A stretch of 64,000 bases of DNA from Flavobacterium tagetis (GTDB taxonomy: Bacteria; Bacteroidota; Bacteroidia; Flavobacteriales; Flavobacteriaceae): NCBI RefSeq assembly GCF_016735615.1, contig NZ_JAERSF010000002.1, positions 62,001 through 126,000 on the forward strand. The letters are read 5' to 3'. Positions 35,011 to 44,602 of this stretch are shown piece after piece. The position numbers were made by a program, and so were the translations under genes. The notes under the pieces are model-generated. The model was not told the origin of the DNA and did not search any database. It was given only the letters and a program-made list of their open reading frames with translations. Every line of letters begins with the position of its first letter. The stretch's first letter is position 1.

Positions 35011-35151
35011 TAAACAGAAAAACAGCTATGCTTGCAAAAGCATCTTGCTGTGATATTGCAAACAGAGTACAATTTTTTATTAATTATTTTAAAAACAAAC
35101 ACTTAACAACAAAACACAAACGAAATCAAAACCAATAACCAAAAAAAGCTT

Positions 35152-38100
35152 ATGAGACGAATATTAGTAGTGTTAGGAGTGATATTGCTTAGCAGTTTAA
35201 GTGCTGCCGCGCAAAATCGATTAATAACCGGTATAGTTACAGATGCAGAGAACAAGGGAGTTGTTGCTGCATCAATCGAAGTTCAAGGAAAACCATTTAG
35301 CGCTGTTACAGATGCTGAAGGGAGATTTAAAATGAATGTTCCTGAAGGTAAAGTTACGCTTAATGTGTCTTCGATCGGGTTTCAATCGCAGTCAATAGTA
35401 CTTCAGGGAAAAGAAACTAGAGTTGCTGTTGCACTGGTTGAATCTAAACAGGAATTGAAAGATGTTGTTGTAACTTCATTTGGAGTTAAAAAACAAAAGA
35501 AAAGTTTAGGTTATGCCGTTGGAGAATTAAAAGGCGATGATCTGACAAAAAATAAAGAAATCAATTTAGGAAATGCTTTGCAGGGTAAAATTGCCGGTGT
35601 AAACGTTTCGGCTCCAGTTACAGGGCCATCAGGTTCAAGCCGTGTGGTAATTCGTGGTGCGACTTCTGCATCAGGATTAAACCAGCCTTTGTATGTTGTA
35701 GATGGAATTCCGATTGACAATACACAGCAAGGAAATGCTGGTATGTGGGGAGGTGCAGATAAAGGAGATGGTATGTCTTCTTTCAATCCAGATGACATTG
35801 CTTCGCTGTCTGTACTTAAAGGTAGTGCCGCTTCTGCTCTTTATGGGTACAGAGGATCAAATGGTGTTATCTTAATTACAACTAAAAAGGGTAAAAATGG
35901 AACAGGAATAGGAGTAGATTTTAGTACAAATTCTTCTTTTAACACACCTGCAAGTCTTTTAAAATGGCAAGATCAATATGGTGCAGGAGCTCCAAATGCG
36001 AACGGTGTGCCAACTAGATTTAACAATTTACAGGAACTTAGAGATTCTTATTATTTTGCTTGGGGAGATAAATACGACGGAACGCCTTCATTATCACTTG
36101 ATGGAAAAACAAGACCGTATCAAGCTTATGGAAAAGATAATGTGGAGAATTTCTATAGAACTGGATATTCTTTCAGCAATACTTTAGCAATTTCTGGCGG
36201 AAATGAATCAACAAACTTTAGATTATCTTTCGGAAATACAAAAGACGAATCTATCTTGCCAGAAACTACTTTTGGAAGAAACAATGTGGCTTTGAGTTTA
36301 AATTCGGCTCCAAATAAAAGAATCAGTATAGAAAGTAATGCTCAGTATATTTCTGAGAAAAGCCATAATCGTCCGTACTTAAATGATTCGCCAAGAAACC
36401 CATCTTTCCCAACGACTTTTATGACTCCGGGAACAGATATCAGATGGATAAGCAATCCGTATGATGCAAATGGAGGTGAAGAAGACTTTTTTGGAGCAAA
36501 CGTATATCATACAAATCCTTATTTTGCTACTAAATCTCCATTAAATGATGATCTTAGAAAACGTTTCATCGGATCGGCAAAAGTGAATTACAACATTACA
36601 GATAAAATTTATGCTAAAGCTGTTATTGGTATTGATGATATTAATTATGAATATACTGAAATTGAGCCTACAGGAATAAATTACAGCCCAGGCGGATCTA
36701 TCGAAAACAGAATTGAAACTCGTTCTGAAGTAAATGCTTCTGGTTACTTAGGTTACAAAGGAGATATTGCTAAAGATTTTTCATTGGATGCTTTTATTGG
36801 TGCAAACCGTCAGCATAATAGATACAGCGGTATCAAGATGAAAGGAAACAATTTTATTGTTCCGTTCAAATATTTCTACGGAAATACACAGCCTGATAAA
36901 ACAGAAAAATTATTCTCAGAAAGTGAAGTAAACTCTCTTTTTTATTCAGCAGATCTTGGATACAAAGATTATTTGTTTCTTAGTTTAACAGGTCGTGAAG
37001 ATTGGTTCTCAACTTTAGATCCGTCAAATAATAGTACTTTTTATCCTTCTGTAAGTTCAAGTTTTATTTACTCTGAAGTTATCGGTCTTCCAGAATGGAT
37101 TTCTTATGGTAAAGTTAGAGCAGGTTGGGGTAACGTTGGAGGTGCATTGCCAGAAGCTTATGCTTTAGCATTGACTTATACTACGCCAGATGGACAAACA
37201 GATTCGTTAGGACAGCCTATTTTGGGTGTAAATGGAGAAACAATTCCAAACAGAACTTTAAAGCCTTACAAGGTAAGCACAATTGAGTTTGGTTTTGAAA
37301 ACACCTTCTTCAATAATAGAGTGAGTACAGATTTGACTTTCTACAGCAAAAAAACTACAAATGATATTACTGATGCCGATGTTTCTCAAGCTTCAGGATA
37401 TAGAACTACAAAAATCAACGTTGGAGAAATCCTAAATAAAGGGGTTGAGTTTGCTATTAATGTTAAAGCCGTTAAGACGCCAAGTTTTTCTTGGAACGTA
37501 GGTTACAATTTTGCTTATAACCATAGTGAAGTTTTAAATCTTTCTGATAAAATTACGACGAAAACATTAGAAGGAAACAGAGACGGAAGAGCTAATGTAG
37601 TTTTAGAAAAAGGACAGCCATTTGGAGTGATCAAAGCTTATGATTATTTAAGAGATGCTAATGGAAATATAGTGCTTGGCACAGACGGAAAATTCTTAAG
37701 AGGAAATTTAATTATTGCAGGACAAGGTGTTGCGCCAACATCTATGGGACTTTCAAATGATTTTTCATATAAAAACTTCACTCTTTCTGTTTTTGTTGAT
37801 GCTAAATTTGGAGGTGAGATCTATTCGGCTACAAACCAGTTAGGAACACGTTACGGATTATCTGAAATTACACTTCCAGGTCGTGAAGGCGGTGTAGCAG
37901 TAAGCGGTACAGATGTTAACGGAAATCCTGTAAACACAACAGTTTCGGCTTACGATTACTGGAGAAGTTACAGTGATGTAACATCAAACTTTGTTTACGA
38001 TGCTGATTTTGTTAAGCTTAGAGCAATTTCATTTGCTTATAATTTTCCAAAAGCATATTTGCAAAAAACGCCATTCCAGTCTGTTAGTTTAGCATTCTCA

Positions 38101-38244
38101 GCTCACAATTTATGGACTATTTATGACAAAGTTCCAAACATCGATCCTGAGTCAAATTACTCAAACAGTAATGCACAAGGTATGGAAAGAGCTTCAATGC
38201 CTTTGACAAGAAACTATGGTTTTGCACTTAATGTCAAATTCTAA
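35152..38244 (+). CDS. SusC-like TonB-dependent transporter (mannan locus)
   Basis: 1030 residues. Signal peptide (VLGVILLSSLSAAAQN), carboxypeptidase-regulatory-like domain (ITGIVTDAENKGVVAASIEV), plug (SLGYAVGELKGDDLTKNKEI, LYVVDGIPIDNT) and beta-barrel ending NYGFALNVKF. There is no STN domain, in contrast to the SusC at 24748, so control here is by the LacI regulator. It should import mannose-containing oligosaccharides released at the cell surface. The SusD partner follows after 11 bases. Confidence 0.9.
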   Translation: MRRILVVLGVILLSSLSAAAQNRLITGIVTDAENKGVVAASIEVQGKPFSAVTDAEGRFKMNVPEGKVTLNVSSIGFQSQSIVLQGKETRVAVALVESKQELKDVVVTSFGVKKQKKSLGYAVGELKGDDLTKNKEINLGNALQGKIAGVNVSAPVTGPSGSSRVVIRGATSASGLNQPLYVVDGIPIDNTQQGNAGMWGGADKGDGMSSFNPDDIASLSVLKGSAASALYGYRGSNGVILITTKKGKNGTGIGVDFSTNSSFNTPASLLKWQDQYGAGAPNANGVPTRFNNLQELRDSYYFAWGDKYDGTPSLSLDGKTRPYQAYGKDNVENFYRTGYSFSNTLAISGGNESTNFRLSFGNTKDESILPETTFGRNNVALSLNSAPNKRISIESNAQYISEKSHNRPYLNDSPRNPSFPTTFMTPGTDIRWISNPYDANGGEEDFFGANVYHTNPYFATKSPLNDDLRKRFIGSAKVNYNITDKIYAKAVIGIDDINYEYTEIEPTGINYSPGGSIENRIETRSEVNASGYLGYKGDIAKDFSLDAFIGANRQHNRYSGIKMKGNNFIVPFKYFYGNTQPDKTEKLFSESEVNSLFYSADLGYKDYLFLSLTGREDWFSTLDPSNNSTFYPSVSSSFIYSEVIGLPEWISYGKVRAGWGNVGGALPEAYALALTYTTPDGQTDSLGQPILGVNGETIPNRTLKPYKVSTIEFGFENTFFNNRVSTDLTFYSKKTTNDITDADVSQASGYRTTKINVGEILNKGVEFAINVKAVKTPSFSWNVGYNFAYNHSEVLNLSDKITTKTLEGNRDGRANVVLEKGQPFGVIKAYDYLRDANGNIVLGTDGKFLRGNLIIAGQGVAPTSMGLSNDFSYKNFTLSVFVDAKFGGEIYSATNQLGTRYGLSEITLPGREGGVAVSGTDVNGNPVNTTVSAYDYWRSYSDVTSNFVYDADFVKLRAISFAYNFPKAYLQKTPFQSVSLAFSAHNLWTIYDKVPNIDPESNYSNSNAQGMERASMPLTRNYGFALNVKF

Positions 38245-38255
38245 TTCTAAAAAAG

Positions 38256-39770
38256 ATGAAAAATAGATATATCAAAATATTTTGTGTCGCAATTGTTGGT
38301 GCTTTGACATTAGCTTCATGCGATAAAGGATTCGAAGAAATGAATAAGAATCCAAATGCTTTAACAGATCCAGCTGTAAAATCTATGTTTACGCTTGCTG
38401 AGATTTATGTAGACGGACAGGATTTTTCTAACACAAGAGGAAACAACTTATACGCAGCACAAATTGTGCAGCAGTTTTCTTCGCTTGGAGGACCAGGTTC
38501 AAAATACACTTACTCTTCTGAGTATTCTGCAGCGCTTTTTGGAGAAACTTACGGAAAAGGATTAAATCAGATTTTCCAGTTATTGTCTGTAGTAGAAAAT
38601 ACGCCAGAAAACTCAAATATGATTCAAGCATGTAGAATCATGAAAGTTTTCTTGTTCCAAAAATTAACGGATACTTATGGTGAAGTTCCTTATTTTGAAG
38701 CTGGAAAAGGATACAACGGAAACGTATTTTCTCCAAAATATGATACGCAAGAAGCTATCTACAATGACCTTTTGAAAGAATTGGACGAAGCTGGAACTGC
38801 ACTTGATGCAGGAAAACCATTTGTTGGAAATGCCGATTTGTATTACCAAAGTGATGTTGCAAGATGGAAAAAACTGGCAAACTCTTTAATGTTAAGAGTT
38901 GCAATGCGTCTGTCTAAAGTAAATCCTGCAAAAGCAAAAGAATTTGTAGAAAAAGCTTATGCAAAAGGAGTTTTCACTTCAAACGATGACAGTTTGGTTT
39001 TAAAACATGATGCAGGTCCTGCTGGAGTTAAAACCAATCCAATTACATCATCTTGGGTTAGAAACGATTTGAACGGAGGAGAATCTAACATTAAATTCAG
39101 TAAAACGTTTATCGATATGTTGAAAAACACCAACGATCCTCGTTTAAGAATTTATGCAAAACTGGAAGCAACAGGAGACAATAATCCGGCAAGCCAGCAA
39201 GGTTTGGCAAATGATGCAAAAGAATTTCCTGGTGGAGATAAAAAATTGTTCTCAGATCCAAATACTTCTACAGTATTGCGTTTAGATGCTCCAACATTAA
39301 TTATGTCTTATGCTGAGGTTCAGTTTTTATTGGCAGAAGCAGCAGTAAAAGGATGGAATGTAGGCGGGTCGGCTCAGACTTATTATGAAAATGGAGTAAG
39401 AGCGGCGATGAATATTTTAACCATTTTTGGAGATAAAGTGCCAGCAGTTTCATTAGCAGAATACAACACTTACATTACAACATATCCATTTAAATCTGCA
39501 GGAACAGAAGCGCAGAAAATCGAACAGATTATCACGCAAAAATGGATTGTGTTATTATTCAACGGTTTTGAAGCATTCTCAGAATACAGAAGAACAGGTT
39601 ATCCAGTTTTAGTTCCGGTTAATGACCCAACGGGAGAAACTCAAGGAACAATTCCAAGAAGATTAATTTATGATCAGTCAGAACTTATTACAAATGAGGC
39701 TAATTATAAAGCAGCAATTCAACGTCAAGGTTTAGATTTAATGACCACAAGAATCTGGTGGGATAAATAA
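38256..39770 (+). CDS. SusD-like surface lipoprotein (SusD_2 type)
   Basis: 504 residues with a lipoprotein signal (VGALTLASCDKGFEEMNKNP). The NKNPNA motif after the lipobox and the helical segments (FSNTRGNNLYAAQIVQQFSS, RWKKLANSLMLRVAMRLSKV, LIMSYAEVQFLLAEAAVKGW) fit the SusD/RagB subgroup 2. It is the lid of the SusC encoded just upstream. Confidence 0.9.
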   Translation: MKNRYIKIFCVAIVGALTLASCDKGFEEMNKNPNALTDPAVKSMFTLAEIYVDGQDFSNTRGNNLYAAQIVQQFSSLGGPGSKYTYSSEYSAALFGETYGKGLNQIFQLLSVVENTPENSNMIQACRIMKVFLFQKLTDTYGEVPYFEAGKGYNGNVFSPKYDTQEAIYNDLLKELDEAGTALDAGKPFVGNADLYYQSDVARWKKLANSLMLRVAMRLSKVNPAKAKEFVEKAYAKGVFTSNDDSLVLKHDAGPAGVKTNPITSSWVRNDLNGGESNIKFSKTFIDMLKNTNDPRLRIYAKLEATGDNNPASQQGLANDAKEFPGGDKKLFSDPNTSTVLRLDAPTLIMSYAEVQFLLAEAAVKGWNVGGSAQTYYENGVRAAMNILTIFGDKVPAVSLAEYNTYITTYPFKSAGTEAQKIEQIITQKWIVLLFNGFEAFSEYRRTGYPVLVPVNDPTGETQGTIPRRLIYDQSELITNEANYKAAIQRQGLDLMTTRIWWDK

Positions 39771-39793
39771 TTTTTAAATTGGTTGGTTAGTTT

Positions 39794-39830
39794 AAATAAG
39801 TCGGGTAATGAGCATACCCGGCTTATTTTT
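39794..39830 (+). terminator. terminator after SusD
   Basis: AAATAAGTCGGGTA (39794-39807) pairs with TACCCGGCTTATTTTT (39815-39830) and ends in a T-run. It separates SusCD from the enzyme genes. Confidence 0.8.
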
Positions 39831-40203
39831 AAAATCTGCAATTGATTGATCTGAAAAGCAAATATTTGAAAAGTTATTTTACAGATTCAAATACCCTTTT
39901 TTTCGCATAAAACAAATTTGGTTCTGCTGAAAAAGATGGATTTTATTTTCTGTATTTAAAATTTCAAAATACTATACTTAAAGTTTATTTCAATTATTTG
40001 AGTTTAAAAACAATCCACATCAAAATCAAAATAAAGCATAAGGCAGTGGTAAAGAAGATATTTCTAGTTGTATTTTAGAGTTACTAACAAAGAATAAATT
40101 TTCAAGAGAAGGAATAGTGCGGTCAGTCTTTCCTTCTCTAAAACTGCCAAATTACTTACCTTTTTTAGTAATTTTAGAAGGTATTAAAATAGTACTCCGT
40201 AAA
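39831..40203. other. 373-base gap before the beta-mannosidase pseudogene
   Basis: AT-rich; no gene and no LacI-type palindrome seen. A frame beginning at 40117 merely extends the downstream coding region and adds residues before its signal peptide. Confidence 0.4.
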
Positions 40204-42192
40204 ATGAATTATCAAAAAAAACTTCATTGGCTAATATGTCTACTTGTGGCAACTTTTACATCAATTGCTTTTGCACAAAGTGTTGATTTAAAAAATAATT
40301 GGACGTATCGTGAAGAGAAAACACAAAAATGGTATCCAGCCAATGTTCCAGGAGAAATTCATACCGATTTGCTAAACAGTAAATTAATACCCGATCCATT
40401 TTACAGAGATAACGAGAAAAAATTGCAATGGATTGAACGCAAAAACTGGGAATATAAAACGGCTTTTCAGGTTTCGGCAAATATGCTGAAAAAGAAAAAT
40501 ACAGAATTAGTTTTTGACGGATTAGATACTTACGCATCAGTTTACGTAAATAATCAGCTAGTTTTAAAAGCCGATAATATGTTCCGTCAATGGCGAGTTG
40601 ACGTTAAAAAAGTCTTGAAATCTGGAAATAACGATTTGCGAATCGTATTTCAATCGGCACAAAATGTAGTCGATTCGTTGGCTAAAAAAGATTATCCATT
40701 TGTAATTCCAGACAATCCGCGCGCCTATGTTCGCAAAGCGCAATACCATTTTGGCTGGGATTGGGGACCAAAATTCACCACTTGCGGAATCTGGAAAACG
40801 CCAAGATTTGAAGCTTACGACAAAAAAGAACCTGAGAAACCGTATGTTTTAAATCGAAAAATTGAGTTGATACAAGACAAAGACAGTCTCGGACGCTCTT
40901 TCTATTTTAAAATTGATGGAAAACCAGTTTACATGAAAGGGGCCAATTATATTCCATCAGACGCTTTTCTTTCGAGAGTGACCAAAAAAGAATATGAAAA
41001 AATAGTTTTATCTGCCAAAGAAGCCAATATGAATATGCTTCGCGTTTGGGGTGGAGGAATTTATGAAGATGATTATTTCTACGATTTATGCGATAAATAC
41101 GGAATAAATGTCTGGCAGGATTTTATGTTCGCGGGCACAATGGTTCCTGGAGACGACGCTTTTTTTGATAATGTAAAAAAAGAAGTTCAGTATCAAGTTA
41201 AAAGATTACGTCATCATCCGAGCATCGTTTTATGGTGTGGAAACAACGAATCTGATGAAGCTTTTAAAAATTGGGGCTGGATGAAAAGTTTCAAAATTTC
41301 AAAACAAGATTCAATTCGTTTGTGGAAAGATTATACGCGTTTATTTCATGACAGTATTCCAAAATGGGTAAAAGAAGTCGATGGTAAACGTCCGTATTTA
41401 AGCTCTTCGCCATTATACCATTGGTCAAAAGCAAAAAGCGTGACCGAAGGAGACAGTCATTATTGGGGAATTTGGTGGGGATTGGAAGATATTGAAGCCG
41501 TTCATAAAAAAACTGGACGTTTTGTGAGCGAATATGGAATGTTGTCTTTACCAAATTATAATTCAATTGAAGCTTTTACTTCGCCAGAAGATCGACATTT
41601 ATATTCAGATATACTAAAAGTACATTTAAAAGCAGGTAAAGGTTTTGAAAAATTAGATTCCTATCTCGGCAGATATTTCATCGATGCTTCGAAAATTAAA
41701 AAAATGAATCTGGAAGATTATGCATACTTGAGTCAGTGTATGCATTATTATTCAATAAAAAATATTGTCGGTACACATCGAGCTAAAGCACCTTATAATA
41801 TGGGAACTTTAGTCTGGCAGTTAAATGATTGTTGGCCTGTTGCAAGTTGGAGTATTACCGATTACAACAACCGACAGCCAAAAGCGGCTTGGTATGCCAT
41901 AAAAGAAGCCTAGAGAGATGACATAAAACCAGAAACTGATTTTACGCATCCAAAAGATTTGGCATTAGAAGATCCAAAAATCAGCTGGGAGATAAAAGGA
42001 AATAACATAATTGTAAAAGCTCAGAAAATGGCAAAATATGTTTGCATTTCGATGAAAGGCTATAATGGAAAATGGAGCGATAATTATTTTGATCTAAAGG
42101 CAGGAGAAGAAAAAACAATTTCGTTTGAAGGTAAAATTGCGAAACCTGAAATTAAGATTTATTCTTTGTATGAGGTTTTGAAAAGGTACTAA
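40204..42192 (+). pseudogene. GH2 beta-mannosidase, degraded (internal domain loss and in-frame stop)
   Basis: The start is taken at 40204, directly before a signal peptide (LICLLVATFTSIAFAQ). The galactose-binding N-terminal domain (NWTYREEKTQKWYPANVPGE) and TIM barrel are present, with WCGNNESDE (acid/base Glu) and GRFVSEYGML (nucleophile Glu), typical of beta-mannosidases. Between GIWKTPRFEAY and RKIELIQDKDSLGRSFYF the usual ~110-residue beta-sandwich domain is missing. A TAG at 41911-41913 then interrupts the same frame, which continues for 92 more codons (KISWEIKGNN...YEVLKRY). Intact members are ~820-850 residues. Read-through would give about 662 residues. Confidence 0.7.
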
Positions 42193-42259
42193 GATGCTAA
42201 GGTTTTTTGTAGAGACGCACCGCATTGACTCTAACAAACAGATTAAAAAATAAAAATAT

Positions 42260-44521
42260 ATGAGAATAGTATTTAGTGGTTTCTTGGCTTTGAGTTTACT
42301 TTTTGCCAATCCGATAATTTCACAGCAGAAAAAGGAAAAACAAACAGATATAAATTACACGCAATATGTAGATCCGCTTATTGGTTCGGCTGGGCATGGT
42401 CACGTATTCGTGGGCGCAAATGTTCCTTTTGGAGCCGTACAGTTGGGACCAGTAAATATTTTTGAAGGTTGGGATTGGTGCAGCGGTTACAACTATGCCA
42501 GCAATACCATTTTGGGCTTCACTCACACGCATTTAAGCGGAACCGGAATTGGAGATTTAAATGATATTCTCGTTTTGCCTGTCAGCGGAAAAGTCAGTTT
42601 GACCAAAGGCACAAAAGAAGATATGGTAAACGGTTACGGTTCGTATTTCTCTCATAAAAACGAAGTGGTAAAACCAGGATATTACAGCGTTTTATTGGAT
42701 AAATATAAAGTCAAAGCCGAATTAACAGCCAGCGAAAGAGTTGGTTTTCATAAATATACTTTTGAAAATGCTAATGATTCTCACATTTTAATTGATCTAG
42801 CAGACGGAATCGGCTGGGACAGACCAGTAAAAACGTTCATTAAAAAAGTTAGCGAAACCAAAATTGAAGGCTATCGATATTCTGCAGGATGGGCGGCAGA
42901 TCAGCGCATTTATTTTGCTATGGAATTCTCTGAGCCAATCGCAAATATGATGGTTTACGACAGTACAGCCGTAGTTAAAGGAACTGAAGGAGAAGGCTTG
43001 AAAATAAAAGCGGTTTTAGATTTTAAAACTTTAAAAAACAAACAGATTCTGGTAAAAGTTGGGATTTCTCCAGTTAGCACAGAAAACGCATCTGCTAATA
43101 TAAAAGCAGAAATTCCGAATTGGGATTTTAATGCGATTGTAAAACTGGCAGATTCAAAATGGAATAAGGAACTGAATAAAGTTCAGATAAAAGCAGACGA
43201 CAAAACAATGAAGGTTTTTTATACTTCATTGTATCACACGATGTTTGCGCCTTCCATTTTTAATGATGCGAATGGAGATTATTTAGGAACAGATAAAAAG
43301 GTTTATGAAAAAGCCAATTTTACCAATTACACGACTTTTTCACTTTGGGATACTTATCGTGGACTGCATCCATTATATACCATTACACAGCCTGAAAAAA
43401 TCAATGATATCGTAAAATCGTTTTTAGCGATTTATCAGCAGCAAGGACGATTGCCAGTTTGGCATTTAATGGGCAACGAAACCAATACGATGAACGGAAA
43501 TCATTCTATAGCCGTTATTGTTGATGCGTATTTAAAAGGATACCGTGATTATGATGTCAACTTAGCATACGAAGCCATTAAAAAAACGGCAATGCAGACC
43601 CGCGATGGAATGGATTATGTTCAGAAATTGGAATATATTCCAGCTGATAAACTATTAGAATCTGTTGGAAATGCTTTAGAATATGCCATAGATGATTACT
43701 GTATCGCTTTGATGGCAAAAGCTTTAAACAAAACAGACGATTATAATTATTTCACCAAAAGAGCCAATTTATACAAACTGTATTTTGATAAAGAAACCAC
43801 GTTTATGCGTGGTAAATTAACAAACGGAAATTGGAGAACACCATTTAACCCGCTTTCATCTGCACATCGTAAAGACGATTATGTTGAAGGAAATGCATGG
43901 CAGTACACTTGGCTGGTTCCGCAAGATCCGTACGGTTTAATTGATTTGTTTGGAAGCGAAGAGAAATTTATCGCAAAATTGGATTCTTTGTTTTTAATAA
44001 CTGATAAAGTAGAAGGCGAGGATGTTTCGCCAGATATCAGCGGTTTAATCGGCCAATATGCGCACGGAAATGAACCTAACCATCATATTCCGTATTTATA
44101 TGCGTTTGCTGGACAACCTTGGAAAACAGCAGAATTAATTCGCGAAATCGACGAAAAATTCTACTCAACAAAACCAGATGGATTATGCGGTAATGAAGAT
44201 CTAGGACAAATGTCGGCTTGGTACGTTTTATCGTCTATGGGATTCTATTCGGTTAATCCTGCAAACGGAATTTATGTTTTAGGAAGTCCGTTGGTAAACA
44301 CGGCTGTCATTCATCATAAAAAAGACATTTCGTTTACGATAATTGCGGTTAATAACAGCGCATCAAATATCTATATTCAAAAAGCAGAATATAACGGAAA
44401 ACCCTATACAAAATCGTATATCACACATGATATGATCGTAAAAGGCGGTGAACTGAAATTATATATGGAAAACAGGCCATCAACGACATTTGGAGTTAAG
44501 AAAGAAGATAGACCGTTTTAA
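42260..44521 (+). CDS. GH92 alpha-mannosidase (HGNE type)
   Basis: 753 residues with signal peptide (FLALSLLFANPIISQ). It has the GH92 hallmarks: N-terminal YVDPLIGSAGHGHVFVGANV, PFGAVQLGP, a THTHLSGTG loop, and the catalytic part IGQYAHGNEPNHHIPYLYAF (Glu605) with GNEDLGQMSAWYVLSSMGFY. GH92 enzymes are calcium-dependent inverting exo-alpha-mannosidases, mostly alpha-1,2 or 1,3. The intact HGNE suggests ordinary mannosidase activity. It is followed 81 bases later by a second GH92 gene. Confidence 0.9.
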   Translation: MRIVFSGFLALSLLFANPIISQQKKEKQTDINYTQYVDPLIGSAGHGHVFVGANVPFGAVQLGPVNIFEGWDWCSGYNYASNTILGFTHTHLSGTGIGDLNDILVLPVSGKVSLTKGTKEDMVNGYGSYFSHKNEVVKPGYYSVLLDKYKVKAELTASERVGFHKYTFENANDSHILIDLADGIGWDRPVKTFIKKVSETKIEGYRYSAGWAADQRIYFAMEFSEPIANMMVYDSTAVVKGTEGEGLKIKAVLDFKTLKNKQILVKVGISPVSTENASANIKAEIPNWDFNAIVKLADSKWNKELNKVQIKADDKTMKVFYTSLYHTMFAPSIFNDANGDYLGTDKKVYEKANFTNYTTFSLWDTYRGLHPLYTITQPEKINDIVKSFLAIYQQQGRLPVWHLMGNETNTMNGNHSIAVIVDAYLKGYRDYDVNLAYEAIKKTAMQTRDGMDYVQKLEYIPADKLLESVGNALEYAIDDYCIALMAKALNKTDDYNYFTKRANLYKLYFDKETTFMRGKLTNGNWRTPFNPLSSAHRKDDYVEGNAWQYTWLVPQDPYGLIDLFGSEEKFIAKLDSLFLITDKVEGEDVSPDISGLIGQYAHGNEPNHHIPYLYAFAGQPWKTAELIREIDEKFYSTKPDGLCGNEDLGQMSAWYVLSSMGFYSVNPANGIYVLGSPLVNTAVIHHKKDISFTIIAVNNSASNIYIQKAEYNGKPYTKSYITHDMIVKGGELKLYMENRPSTTFGVKKEDRPF

Positions 44522-44602
44522 TAGTGAAAAGTAAAATGTGAGATGCAATTAAACATATCACACTTTACATTTCACATCTTACAAAATACAATTCACAAGA
44601 AT

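Noticed and set aside
41959..42192. Independent small gene after the beta-mannosidase
   Set aside because: It continues the beta-mannosidase frame exactly after one TAG and has no ATG start or separate promoter.
42184..42240. Possible REP-like element (AGAGACGCACCGCA)
   Set aside because: Only one arm is present here, without the inverted partner needed to call an element.
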